In this document: in pieces, positions 35,100-43,259 of the stretch
Numbering within the stretch: position 1 is the first letter of the stretch
How the letters are laid out: every line of letters begins with the position of its first letter
NCBI GenBank assembly: GCA_902780505.1
Contig: CACZFN010000005.1
Span: 51,561-115,560, forward strand
Direction: 5' to 3'
DNA: 64,000 bases
Source of the DNA: an uncultured Ruminococcus sp.
GTDB taxonomy: Bacteria; Bacillota; Clostridia; Oscillospirales; Ruminococcaceae
The notes under the pieces: model-generated
Database searches by the model: none
Told to the model about the DNA's origin: nothing
The model's input: only the letters and a program-made list of their open reading frames with translations
Position numbers and translations under genes: made by a program

Positions 35100-35155
35100 T
35101 TACAAAAGGTTACAAATATCGGTAAAAGGGTTACAAACAATAAATATGTTTGTAA
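35100..35155. promoter_or_regulatory. Helically phased TTACAAA repeats, candidate operator array
   Basis: TTACAAA at 35100-35106, 35110-35116 and 35131-35137 (spacings 10 and 21), then an inverted TTTGTAA at 35149-35155. The last direct copy and the inverted copy form TTACAAACA / TGTTTGTAA with 7 bases between. Spacing by helical turns suits an OmpR/PhoB-type regulator. It lies just upstream of a TATAAT for the ATPase whose -35 is poor, as in activator-dependent promoters. Confidence 0.45.
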
Positions 35156-35226
35156 ACTGCCTGTTTTTCTTCCGTAATAAACACGAAAAAATCTTTGAAA
35201 AACCGCGATTTTTCGGCGGAAAGCTA

Positions 35227-35255
35227 TTGACCTTTTGAAAGTTATGTGATAAAAT
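35227..35255 (+). promoter_or_regulatory. Promoter candidate upstream of murA (distal)
   Basis: TTGACC (35227-35232), 17 bases, TAAAAT (35250-35255). It would give a leader of about 300 bases before murA, or a separate small RNA. Confidence 0.5.
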
Positions 35256-35487
35256 ATTAGTGTACTAAATTTTACATATTTTTTTGTTTAAAAGCTTCCT
35301 GTAAATAATACCCACGTAAAAAGCCGCGGGCTGACAGAGTCGTGATTGGTCAGCTTGTGATATGTTGCAGGAATAAAATAATATAATATAAGCTAATTTT
35401 CTGATATCGGGGGCGGCAAAAATGTACTTAAATTTTGTGCACCCGGCTGTATTTTTTAGCTAATTAGCGGAAAATGTTCTCAAAGGG

Positions 35488-35516
35488 TTTTAAATAAGTG
35501 CTTTTCGTGGTATAAT
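35488..35516 (+). promoter_or_regulatory. Promoter candidate of murA (proximal)
   Basis: TATAAT (35511-35516) with a weak TTTTAA 17 bases upstream. Confidence 0.5.
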
Positions 35517-35561
35517 AAACGCAAATGAAATTGCGATTCCGAAAAAGGAGTTGTTCAGATA

Positions 35562-36848
35562 GTGGAAAAATTTGTTATAAGGGGCGGTAAGCCGCTTTAT
35601 GGTGAGGTTTCTATAAGCGGTGCCAAGAATGCAGCTGTTGCTCTCGTTGCCGCAACGATCCTCTGTGACGAGCCATGCGTGCTTGAAAACGTTCCCGAGA
35701 TAAGTGATATAACCAAATGCGTCAAGATCTTAAAGGAGATGGGCGCAGATGTTACTATAATAAATAAAAATACCATTAGATTCGATACGAAGAATATCAG
35801 AGAGCCTGTAGTGCCTTACGAACTTGCTATCACAATGCGTGCTTCAAGCTATTTTCTTGGTACACTGCTCGGCAGGTTTCATGAGGCTTATGTGCCGATG
35901 CCCGGCGGCTGTGACCTCGGTGACAGGCCGATAGATCAGCATCTTAAAGCTTTTCGTTCACTTGGCGCAAAGGACGAAATAATAAACGGCGCAAACCATA
36001 TCACTGCGGACAGGCTTATCGGTTCGCAGATATACTTTGATTTTATAACAGTCGGTGCTACTATAAATGCTATCTTTGCCGCAGTTAAGGCTGAAGGTCT
36101 TACTATTATAGAAAACTGTGCTAAAGAACCCCATATAGTTGACCTTGCAAACTTTCTTAATTCAATGGGCGCAGATATCAGGGGCGCCGGTACAGATGTT
36201 ATTAAGATTAGGGGCGTTGAGCACCTTCACGGTGTTACTTATGCTACTATCCCCGATCAGATAGAAGCAGGCACATATATGGTGGCGGCAGCAGCTACTA
36301 AGGGCGATGTACTTATAAAGAATGTTATACCTAAGCATCTTGAATCAATTACAGCTAAGCTCAGAAAAGTGGGCGTTACTGTTGAGGAATTTGATGAAAG
36401 TGTAAGAGTAAAGGTGGAAGGAACACTTGTAAAGACTTCTCTTAAAACTCAGCCGCACCCGGGCTTCCCGACGGATATGCAGCCGCAGTTTTCGACGCTT
36501 CTTACGCTTGCTGAGGGCACAAGCATTGTAACAGATGATATTTTTGACAACCGCTTCAGATATGTGGGCGAGTTAAGAAAAATGGGCGCTGATATTTCTG
36601 TTGACGGAAAGGTCGCTGTAATTCAGGGCGTTGGCGGATTAAAGGGCGCGCCTGTCATAGCTACAGACTTGAGAGCCGGCGCAGCAATGGTAATAGCAGG
36701 GCTTGCAGCTGAAGGCACAACGGAGATAGACAATATCTTCTATATTGAGCGCGGCTATGAGAATATTGACGATAAGCTCAGAGAGCTGGGTGCTGACATA
36801 ACCCGCGTTTACTCGGAGGATAAGAATGCAGCCAAGCTGAGCAGCTGA
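35562..36848 (+). CDS. murA: UDP-N-acetylglucosamine 1-carboxyvinyltransferase
   Basis: This 428-residue enzyme transfers enolpyruvate from PEP to UDP-GlcNAc, the first committed step of peptidoglycan synthesis. GTG 35562 follows AAAGGAG by 11 bases. SISGAKNAAVAL opens the EPSP-synthase-like fold. The loop MPGGCDLGDRPIDQHL holds the cysteine attacked by fosfomycin; the residues after Cys (DLGD) differ from the AIG pattern of many homologues. GFPTDMQPQ and FDNRF are typical later blocks. GARAGAA-type RAGAAMVIAGLAAEG is intact. The Firmicute MurA1/MurA2 distinction cannot be made by eye. Fosfomycin sensitivity is therefore expected, as the Cys is kept. Confidence 0.95.
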   Translation: MEKFVIRGGKPLYGEVSISGAKNAAVALVAATILCDEPCVLENVPEISDITKCVKILKEMGADVTIINKNTIRFDTKNIREPVVPYELAITMRASSYFLGTLLGRFHEAYVPMPGGCDLGDRPIDQHLKAFRSLGAKDEIINGANHITADRLIGSQIYFDFITVGATINAIFAAVKAEGLTIIENCAKEPHIVDLANFLNSMGADIRGAGTDVIKIRGVEHLHGVTYATIPDQIEAGTYMVAAAATKGDVLIKNVIPKHLESITAKLRKVGVTVEEFDESVRVKVEGTLVKTSLKTQPHPGFPTDMQPQFSTLLTLAEGTSIVTDDIFDNRFRYVGELRKMGADISVDGKVAVIQGVGGLKGAPVIATDLRAGAAMVIAGLAAEGTTEIDNIFYIERGYENIDDKLRELGADITRVYSEDKNAAKLSS

Positions 36849-36860
36849 TAGCTGAAAACC

Positions 36861-36891
36861 ACACTTCCCGATTTTTCGGGGAGTGTTTTTT
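36861..36891 (+). terminator. Terminator after murA
   Basis: ACACTTCCC / GGGGAGTGT stem with an 8-base loop, then a T run. Confidence 0.8.
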
Positions 36892-36928
36892 GAATACTTA
36901 CATTTTTCGTTTATAAGGAGAATGATTG

Positions 36929-37714
36929 ATGATAAAGCTTTATCCCTTGTATTCCTCAAGTAAGGGTAACTGTACATATATAGGTGATGAAAACTGCGGT
37001 GTACTTATTGACTGCGGTGTTTCCTGCAAGAGGGCCGCAGATGCACTTGCTGTGCATGGTATTTCCGCTGCGGCAGTAAAGGCGATATGTGTCACCCATA
37101 CCCATTCCGACCATATACAAGGACTGAAAGTGCTTACGAAAAAGCTTCCGGCTGTTCTTGTGGCACAGCAGACTAATTTGCAGATACTTGCAGGGGAGGG
37201 CAAGATATCCCCATGCAGCCTTTTTGCAATTGAGGAGGGCGGCGGTTTTGATATCTGCGGTATGCAGATCAGAGCTTTTGCCACTTCTCATGATACTCCT
37301 GCAAGCTGTGGGTATAGTGTGACATTTGAAAACGGAAAAAAAGCAAGCGTGTGTACTGATCTCGGTATTGTTACCGAAAGTGTGGTCAAGGCTGTAAGCG
37401 GGAGTGATGCGGCGCTTATCGAAGCAAACTATGACAGAGATATGCTTATAAACGGTCCGTATGCTGATCAACTAAAATCACGTATAATGTCAGACTGCGG
37501 GCACCTTTCAAATGATGACAGCGGCAAATTTGTGCGAAGGCTTATAGAGGGCGGAACGACAAAGATCGTCCTCGGACATTTGTCGGAGCATAATAATACC
37601 CCGGAACTTGCTGAGCGTACAGTTTTTAACAGCCTTGACGGGCTTAAAAGAGGGACTGATTATACTCTTGATGTGGCTTCGCCCACCTTTGACGGACTGG
37701 CGGTGGAATTATGA
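36929..37714 (+). CDS. walJ: MBL-fold metallohydrolase, WalJ/YycJ type
   Basis: This 262-residue metallo-beta-lactamase-fold protein starts at ATG 36929, 8 bases after AAGGAG. The metal motif THTHSDH (56-62) and later DCGHLSNDD and LGHLSEHNN blocks match YycJ/WalJ, a protein linked to the WalRK cell-wall regulon and to 5'-exonuclease activity. LYSSSKGNCTYIG near the N-terminus is the family's hallmark (SGSxGN). It overlaps rlmH by 4 bases. The yyc gene order (walJ near rlmH) is conserved in many Firmicutes, though walRK itself is not adjacent. Confidence 0.9.
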   Translation: MIKLYPLYSSSKGNCTYIGDENCGVLIDCGVSCKRAADALAVHGISAAAVKAICVTHTHSDHIQGLKVLTKKLPAVLVAQQTNLQILAGEGKISPCSLFAIEEGGGFDICGMQIRAFATSHDTPASCGYSVTFENGKKASVCTDLGIVTESVVKAVSGSDAALIEANYDRDMLINGPYADQLKSRIMSDCGHLSNDDSGKFVRRLIEGGTTKIVLGHLSEHNNTPELAERTVFNSLDGLKRGTDYTLDVASPTFDGLAVEL

Positions 37715-38193
37715 TAAAAATAAATATAATAACAGTCGGCAGGCTTAAAGAAAAATACCTTCGTGATGCACAGGAGGAGTATTCAAAACGACTCGGCGCA
37801 TACTGCAAGCTCAATATCGCTGAGCTGAATGAATGCCGCCTGCCCGACAGACCGGGCGATAGCGTTATTAAAAACGCCCTTGCCGAAGAAGCGCAGGCTA
37901 TGTCAAAATTTCTTGATATCAAGGACGCTAAGAATATAGCAATGTGTATTGAGGGCGGTCAGCTTTCAAGTGAAGCACTTGCGGGCAGGATAGAAGCACT
38001 TTCACTTGAAGCAAGCACACTCAATTTTGTTATCGGTTCGTCATTCGGGATAGATGAAGGCGTTAAGAAACGCGCTGATATAAGGCTGTCAATGTCCGAA
38101 ATGACATTCCCGCATCAGCTTGCAAGAATAATGCTGCTCGAACAGCTGTACAGGGCGTTTTCTATCAATAATGGCGGGAAATATCATAAATAG
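37711..38193 (+). CDS. rlmH: 23S rRNA (pseudouridine1915-N3)-methyltransferase
   Basis: This 160-residue SPOUT-class enzyme methylates pseudouridine 1915 in helix 69 of 23S rRNA. It begins MIKINIITVGRLKEKYL and has the trefoil-knot cofactor-binding segments LNFVIGSSFGID and the invariant tail FPHQLARIMLLEQLYRAFSINNGGKYHK (the usual ending is ...RGEPYHK). Length matches the family (about 159). It is coupled to walJ by a 4-base overlap. Confidence 0.97.
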   Translation: MIKINIITVGRLKEKYLRDAQEEYSKRLGAYCKLNIAELNECRLPDRPGDSVIKNALAEEAQAMSKFLDIKDAKNIAMCIEGGQLSSEALAGRIEALSLEASTLNFVIGSSFGIDEGVKKRADIRLSMSEMTFPHQLARIMLLEQLYRAFSINNGGKYHK

Positions 38194-38375
38194 CTGTGCA
38201 GTATCCACAGCGGTTATGACAACACGGTTAAAAATATTTACAATCAGGCAAAAACTATTGACTATTGCAATTGTATGTGGTACAATCTTGCCAAAGGAAG
38301 GCAGACGTGCCCCTTATAATATAAAGGCTGTCAGGAAAGATATATTTACAGCCAAAGATGATGACGCAAAACCTT

Positions 38376-38408
38376 AGGCTGCCCGAGAGATCGGGCGGCT
38401 GATTTTTT
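38376..38408 (+). terminator. Terminator after walJ-rlmH
   Basis: GCTGCCCGA / TCGGGCGGC stem (one mismatch), 4-base loop, then seven T residues. Confidence 0.8.
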
Positions 38409-38410
38409 TG

Positions 38411-38440
38411 TTGACTTATTTGTGTTTTGTGTGATATAAT
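38411..38440 (+). promoter_or_regulatory. Promoter of the DUF5662-like gene
   Basis: TTGACT (38411-38416), 18 bases, TATAAT (38435-38440), directly after the previous terminator. Confidence 0.75.
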
Positions 38441-38461
38441 AGAGTAATGAGGTGAGTATCA

Positions 38462-38989
38462 ATGAATAAACTGCTCGGACATTTCAGGACAATCACACAC
38501 CACCGCCATCAGGTGATACGAAACTGCTTTTATGCTGGGATCTTTTTTCAGGGGCTGTTTCATGACCTCTCCAAGTATTCGCCGACGGAATTCATAGTAG
38601 GTGTCAGACATTACCAGGGTACACGTTCCCCCAATGAAGGCGAGCGTGAGGATTATGGGTATTCTCTTGCGTGGATGCACCATAAGGGCAGGAATAAGCA
38701 CCATTTTGAATACTGGACAGACTATGACCAGAAAACAAAGGTCATGACTCCAGTAAAAATGCCTGTGCGGTATGTCAAGGAAATGTTCTGTGACAGAATG
38801 GCGGCAAGCAAGATATATCTCGGCGATAAGTATACCGACAGCGCACCGCTTGATTATTACCTCAAAGGCAATACCGCAAAGCGTATGCACCCTGAAACTG
38901 CAAAGCTGCTTGAAAAACTCCTTGTGATGCTCAGGGACAAAGGCGAGAAAAAGACATTTGCGTATATCAGGCAAATTAAGGATTACTGA
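38462..38989 (+). CDS. DUF5662-like protein
   Basis: This 175-residue soluble protein contains HHRHQV...FQGLFHDLSKYSPTEF (about 16-44) and WMHHKGRNKHHFEYW (68-82). This pattern of paired histidines and HDxSKYS is typical of DUF5662 proteins, often mis-annotated as catalase. The histidine-aspartate arrangement resembles an HD-type metal site, so a hydrolase is possible, but function is unknown. A GAGGTGAGTATC site precedes the ATG. The next gene starts 3 bases after its stop. Confidence 0.75.
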   Translation: MNKLLGHFRTITHHRHQVIRNCFYAGIFFQGLFHDLSKYSPTEFIVGVRHYQGTRSPNEGEREDYGYSLAWMHHKGRNKHHFEYWTDYDQKTKVMTPVKMPVRYVKEMFCDRMAASKIYLGDKYTDSAPLDYYLKGNTAKRMHPETAKLLEKLLVMLRDKGEKKTFAYIRQIKDY

Positions 38990-38991
38990 CT

Positions 38992-39375
38992 ATGAAAAGC
39001 ATGATTCTTTTGCTTTGTATAAGCTTTGTGATACCTGTGTTCTATGTTATATACGGTACTGTGCTGTTTATAAAGGAAGTGCCGTTTTTAAGCCCGTATG
39101 GGTTTGTGACATTAATGTCTAAGAAGAATAAGCAGGTGTGGGATTTTGCAAATAGGAAACTCGGTAAAAAGCTTGTTGTACTCGGTATTGCCGAGATAAT
39201 AATAAGTTTGTTTATGCTGTTAAGCGTTGTAATTGATCCGCCTCAAATAAGTGCAGGCGAGGTTTTGCTTATAACCTGTTCGCTTGAGCTGTTTAGCTTT
39301 GCTGTACCTGCGGGACGGACAGTGAAGCTTATTGAAAGGTATTTTGATGCAGACGGTAATTCTAAAGATTTCTGA
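38992..39375 (+). CDS. Small membrane protein
   Basis: The 127-residue protein has three hydrophobic segments (about 3-27, 60-80 and 88-105). Between the first two is a hydrophilic block KKNKQVWDFANRKLGKKL that recalls the W-x-x-x-N-x-x-x-G-K signature of the SdpI C-terminal domain. It may be an SdpI-like fragment-length protein, but similarity is weak. It is co-transcribed with the DUF5662-like gene. Confidence 0.6.
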   Translation: MKSMILLLCISFVIPVFYVIYGTVLFIKEVPFLSPYGFVTLMSKKNKQVWDFANRKLGKKLVVLGIAEIIISLFMLLSVVIDPPQISAGEVLLITCSLELFSFAVPAGRTVKLIERYFDADGNSKDF

Positions 39376-39458
39376 TATTTTCAGAAGCCTTTCATAAATG
39401 TATCACAATAAAGGAATAGACTGGTAATGACTAAAAATATCAAAAGGGGAGATATAAT

Positions 39459-40139
39459 ATGCCGAGAATACTGATAGTTGATGATGAACCTAAGATAAGA
39501 GAACTTATACGTGAGTATGCAGAGTTTAACGGCTTTGAGGTCGTTGAGGCCGGTGACGGAATGGAAGCGGCAGAGCTTGCAAAGGCACACGATTATGATG
39601 TTATCATAATGGATATTATGATGCCTAAGCTTGACGGATATTCCGCAGTAAAGGAAATAAGGAAAACAAAGCGTACCCCTGTAATAATGCTTTCAGCAAG
39701 GGGTGAGGAATACGATAAGCTTTTCGGTTTTGAGATAGGCGTTGATGATTACGTCGTAAAGCCATTCTCGCCAAAGGAACTTATGGCGAGGATAAAGGCT
39801 GTCATAGCACGTTCAAAGCCTTCAAGGATAAGCGAGGAAGAAGTCCTTACCTATAAGGGGTTAGAGATAAACTTTACAGCCCGTGAGGTCAAGATAGACG
39901 GTGTCAAGGCACAGATGACACCGAAGGAATATGACCTGCTGTTTTTCCTTGTTAGGAATATGAATATTGCACTTTCGAGGGAAAAACTCCTTGAAGAAGT
40001 GTGGGGGTTTGATTTCTACGGCGATGACAGAACTGTTGATACACATATAAAAATGCTCAGAAACAGCCTGGGGCCATACCGCAACCTTATTGTAACACTT
40101 CGCGGAATGGGGTATAAGTTTGAAAAGATCGAACAGTAA
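39459..40139 (+). CDS. OmpR/PhoB-family response regulator
   Basis: This 226-residue regulator has a receiver domain (3-118) with acidic pocket D8-D9, phosphoacceptor D52 in IIMDIMMPKLDG, conserved Thr in PVIMLSA and Lys in VVKPFSP. A winged-helix DNA-binding domain (about 127-223) ends in the recognition region DDRTVDTHIKMLRNSL. GGGGAG lies 7 bases before the ATG. It overlaps the start of the histidine kinase gene by 20 bases, so both are made together. Targets are unknown; TTACAAA repeats near 35100 are one candidate site of the right class. Confidence 0.93.
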   Translation: MPRILIVDDEPKIRELIREYAEFNGFEVVEAGDGMEAAELAKAHDYDVIIMDIMMPKLDGYSAVKEIRKTKRTPVIMLSARGEEYDKLFGFEIGVDDYVVKPFSPKELMARIKAVIARSKPSRISEEEVLTYKGLEINFTAREVKIDGVKAQMTPKEYDLLFFLVRNMNIALSREKLLEEVWGFDFYGDDRTVDTHIKMLRNSLGPYRNLIVTLRGMGYKFEKIEQ

Positions 40140-41646
40140 GCGGGCATCACGTAAGCATGGCATAAAATACTATGTGTGGATATATTTTATGATATTTACA
40201 CTGCTTATACTATTGCTTCTCTGGGTGTTCCAGTATTTCTTTATTGAAAACTACTACAGGTCGGCTAAAAAGCGCGATATGGCAGTAGCGGCTTCAAGGA
40301 TATCTTCAAATTCCGATATGGACAAGGATGACCTTGAAAAGCTTGTATATGAAACGGCTTTTAAAAATGCTATGAATGTCAAGATCGTCGATAAATTCGG
40401 CAACGAGATATTCAAGGAAAACAATATGGGGAGCCTGTCGCTGCTTGCCCAGGATAAATTCGGAACAACTACATTTGACCTGATAGGCAAATATACCGAG
40501 TCGGGCGGGCAGACTTACAGCGAAGTGATAAGCAACGATTACTTTAAAATGAAAGAACTTGTTCTTGTTACATCATTCGGGCTTGATACCGACGGAACGG
40601 AAAGGTATCTTATTATAGAAGCGTCGATCGAACCGCTTGCATCTACCACAAAGATAATAAGGGAACAGCTTATATATATATCTATAATACTTTTTGAACT
40701 TGCTTTTATCGTTACGATGATCATATCACGCAGGCTTTCAAAGCCTATTGCGGATATTACCAAGACTGCAAAGGATTTCGGCGCAGGTGATTATGATGTC
40801 AGCTTCAATGCAAAGGGCTATGCTGAGGTCGAGGAACTCTCTAATGTCCTTGAAAATGCCAAGGACGAGATAAAGAAGGTCACTGATCTCAGAAAAGAAC
40901 TTATAGCTAATGTTTCCCATGACCTGAGAACACCGCTTACTATGGTAAAAGCGTATGCTGAAATGATAAGGGATCTTTCGGGCGATAACCCTGTAAAGAG
41001 AGAGGAACATCTGAAAGTCATAATTGATGAATCAGACAGGCTCTCAAACCTTGTTAATGACCTGCTTGCAATATCAAGGATAGAATCGGGCAATATGGAG
41101 CTTAATAAACAGAATTTCTCGATAGTTGAAAAGCTTAATGATTGTATGACGCGTTATAAGCTGCTGATAGAACAGGAGGGCTATGATATTCAGTATATTC
41201 CTGACGAGGACAGAGAAGTTTATGCTGATATGGAAAAGATAGATCAGGTCATATATAACTTTATAAATAACGCTATAAACTACAGCGGGGAAGAAAAGAT
41301 CATAAGAGTTGTGCAGAAAAATATGCATGACTGCGTAAGGATCGAAGTTGTCGATAACGGGCAGGGCATATCTAAAGAACTTCTGCCGAAGGTGTTTGAC
41401 AGATACTATAGAGGTGAAAAGTATAAGCGTGATGTTGTAGGCACAGGGCTTGGGCTTTCTATCTGTAAGGAGATACTTAAAAAGCATGATTTCGCCTTTG
41501 GCGTGCAGTCTACCGAGGGCGTGGGCTCTACCTTCTGGTTTGAGATACCGATAACCCCCGAGGAAAAGAAGCATAAAAAATCTTCGGTAAAGGAAAAAAA
41601 TAAAGAGAAGAAACCTCCGACAGAACAGGTTTCAGATAAAACGTAA
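40120..41646 (+). CDS. Membrane sensor histidine kinase
   Basis: This 508-residue kinase starts at TTG 40120 within the regulator gene. Layout: first membrane helix (about 18-42), extracytoplasmic sensor of about 140 residues (45-185), second helix (about 187-207), and HAMP linker (RRLSKPIADITKTAKDFGAGDYD). The H-box is NVSHDLRTPLTMVKAY, the N-box YNFINNAINYSGE, G1 DNGQGIS and G2 GTGLGLSICKEI. The C-terminal tail is Lys/Glu-rich. It phosphorylates the adjacent OmpR-type regulator. The signal is unknown. Confidence 0.93.
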   Translation: MKRSNSKRASRKHGIKYYVWIYFMIFTLLILLLLWVFQYFFIENYYRSAKKRDMAVAASRISSNSDMDKDDLEKLVYETAFKNAMNVKIVDKFGNEIFKENNMGSLSLLAQDKFGTTTFDLIGKYTESGGQTYSEVISNDYFKMKELVLVTSFGLDTDGTERYLIIEASIEPLASTTKIIREQLIYISIILFELAFIVTMIISRRLSKPIADITKTAKDFGAGDYDVSFNAKGYAEVEELSNVLENAKDEIKKVTDLRKELIANVSHDLRTPLTMVKAYAEMIRDLSGDNPVKREEHLKVIIDESDRLSNLVNDLLAISRIESGNMELNKQNFSIVEKLNDCMTRYKLLIEQEGYDIQYIPDEDREVYADMEKIDQVIYNFINNAINYSGEEKIIRVVQKNMHDCVRIEVVDNGQGISKELLPKVFDRYYRGEKYKRDVVGTGLGLSICKEILKKHDFAFGVQSTEGVGSTFWFEIPITPEEKKHKKSSVKEKNKEKKPPTEQVSDKT

Positions 41647-41668
41647 GTTTAATATATTTGCATATATA

Positions 41669-41703
41669 ATGCCGTTCTTTCTGTAAAAGGGCGGCATTTT
41701 TTT
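41669..41703 (+). terminator. Terminator after the two-component system
   Basis: ATGCCG / CGGCAT stem with inner pairs, followed by eight T residues. Confidence 0.7.
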
Positions 41704-41756
41704 AATATCTGCTTAAAATGTTCATAAATAATGGCGCCTGATACGCCCGACTATCA

Positions 41757-41800
41757 AAAACGTTTTCGCTATTGACAAATGCAAAAATATTTGTTATAAT
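41757..41800 (+). promoter_or_regulatory. Consensus promoter with AAAACGTTTT palindrome just upstream
   Basis: AAAACGTTTT (41757-41766) is 5 bases before TTGACA (41772-41777), which is 17 bases from TATAAT (41795-41800). The palindrome has the central CG typical of LacI-family half-sites. Confidence 0.65.
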
Positions 41801-42064
41801 AATATAGAAATCACAACAGGCTTTGTCCATTTTGATAAAATTATGGGCATTTTAAACATAAGAAATAAAGATTGACAAAAGCAAAGGTTAATCGCGGCAA
41901 ACAAATTTCGTTGACATTTCGTGAATGAAAAGTGAATTTGCGGCGGCGTTACAAATTGGTTACGTTTAACAAAATAACGTGGTTAAAATGCACAAATACA
42001 CACATCAAAAGTTGTGAATTCAGCCATATTTTATTACATAGCGCAAAAAAAATGTATAAAACAC

Positions 42065-42150
42065 TTGCAAAATTGAACGGAATATTGTATATTCTTTATT
42101 AGCGGAAACGATTTAGACAGTGCTGAAAAAGAATGTACCGAAAACGTTAT
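42065..42150 (+). promoter_or_regulatory. Proximal promoter and two LacI-type operator-like sites
   Basis: TTGCAA (42065-42070), 17 bases, TATATT (42088-42093). Just downstream are GAAACGATTT (42105-42114) and AAAACGTTAT (42141-42150), 36 bases apart. Both share AAACG(A/T)T with the palindrome at 41757. Autoregulation by the LacI protein encoded at 42180 is likely. Confidence 0.55.
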
Positions 42151-42179
42151 ATATTTAGTATAAGGGGCGAAGGATAGAC

Positions 42180-43190
42180 ATGGTTTCTCTTAAAGATATA
42201 TCCGTTCGCTGCGGCGTATCGGTAGCAACAGTCAGCAAGGCGCTCAACGGACATAAGGACGTCAGCGAGGCTACAAAGGAAAGGCTTATAAAAGCTGCCA
42301 AGGAAATGGGTTACTTCCCGAATTCCCAGGCAAGGGCTCTTAAAACCAACAGGACATATAACCTCGGCGTTATGTTCCTTGATGAAGCCGGTAGCGGACT
42401 TACGCACGAGTTTTTCGCAAGGCTCCTGAACAGCTTCAAGACTGAAGCTGAATCGGCAGGGTACGATATCACATTTATAAACAGGGATATGGGTTCGAGA
42501 AAAATGACGACCTATGAACACTGTAAGTACAGAAATGTTGACGGTGTGATAATAGCCTGTACCGATTTTACATCACAGGATGTGTATGAAGTTATAAATG
42601 GTGATATACCTGTTGTCACGATCGACCATACCTTTGAATGCCGTTCGTCAGTGCTCTCAAATAATGAACAGGGCATTGAAGAACTTGTGGAGTATGCGTA
42701 CTCAATGGGGCATAAAAAGATAGCCTATCTTCAGGGGAATAAGTCGGCAGTTGCTGAAAAGCGGCTGAAGGGTTTTCTGAGATCCATGGCGGCTAAAGGG
42801 CTTGAGATAAGGCAGGGCTGGGTGCTGACAGCCGATTATCATAACCCTGAGCTTACCTATAAGCTCACAAAAAAACTCCTTGAAAACGATGACAGACCGA
42901 CTTGTATTTTTATGCCGGATGATTATTCGGCGATAGGCGGCTATAATGCGATCAAGGATATGGGGCTGAAAGTCGGTGAGGATGTTTCAGTGGTAGGGTA
43001 TGACGGCATAGCGTATGCAACGCTTGTGTCACCAAAGCTTACTACATATGCACAGGATACCGAAAGGATCGGGAGAGAGGCTGCGAAAAAACTGATAGCA
43101 CTTATCGAACAGCCGCAGACGACATTTCATGAGGTCATAACGGTCGGCGGAAGCCTTGTAAAAGGCGAGTCGGTCGCTAAGATAAATTAA
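42180..43190 (+). CDS. LacI/GalR-family transcriptional regulator
   Basis: This 336-residue regulator has a LacI-type helix-turn-helix at the N-terminus (VSLKDISVRCGVSVATVSKALNGHKDVS, residues 2-29). The hinge GYFPNSQARALKTNRT follows. A periplasmic-binding-protein-like sensor domain (about 60-330) includes NVDGVIIACTD and GYDGIAYATLVSPKLTTYAQD. It presumably senses a sugar imported by the ABC system encoded directly downstream and represses that operon. GAAGGA lies 5 bases before the ATG. Confidence 0.94.
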   Translation: MVSLKDISVRCGVSVATVSKALNGHKDVSEATKERLIKAAKEMGYFPNSQARALKTNRTYNLGVMFLDEAGSGLTHEFFARLLNSFKTEAESAGYDITFINRDMGSRKMTTYEHCKYRNVDGVIIACTDFTSQDVYEVINGDIPVVTIDHTFECRSSVLSNNEQGIEELVEYAYSMGHKKIAYLQGNKSAVAEKRLKGFLRSMAAKGLEIRQGWVLTADYHNPELTYKLTKKLLENDDRPTCIFMPDDYSAIGGYNAIKDMGLKVGEDVSVVGYDGIAYATLVSPKLTTYAQDTERIGREAAKKLIALIEQPQTTFHEVITVGGSLVKGESVAKIN

Positions 43191-43200
43191 AGGCATTAAG

Positions 43201-43223
43201 ATTTTTGGAAAAGTTCCAAAAAT
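43201..43223. promoter_or_regulatory. Perfect hairpin between the regulator and binding-protein genes
   Basis: ATTTTTGGAA / TTCCAAAAAT, 10-base arms around AAG. There is no T run, so it is not a simple terminator. It may be an operator or an RNA element separating regulator and transporter expression. Confidence 0.5.
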
Positions 43224-43259
43224 ATAAAAACAAATGCAAATTTAAGGAGGAAATTTATT

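Larger units (their letters stand above)
34938..35561. other. Long intergenic region between divergent P-type ATPase and murA
   Basis: No gene was found in 620 bases. It contains a TATAAT for the minus-strand ATPase near 35065-35070, phased TTACAAA repeats (35100-35155) and two plus-strand promoter candidates. It also has GCTGAC...GTCAGC and a GCTAATTAGC palindrome near 35459. The 230 bases between the two promoters could be a leader RNA or small RNA. Confidence 0.5.
41705..42179. other. Regulatory intergenic region upstream of the LacI regulator
   Basis: No gene in 475 bases. It holds a palindrome, a perfect promoter, further TTGACA boxes near 41874 and 41911, a second promoter and LacI-type operator-like sites. 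The long AT-rich leader from the first promoter could carry a small RNA, but I see no terminator within it. Confidence 0.6.

Noticed and set aside
38171-38377. 68-codon open frame after rlmH
   Set aside because: It begins inside the rlmH tail, reads through the terminator region, and shows no ribosome site or recognisable sequence.
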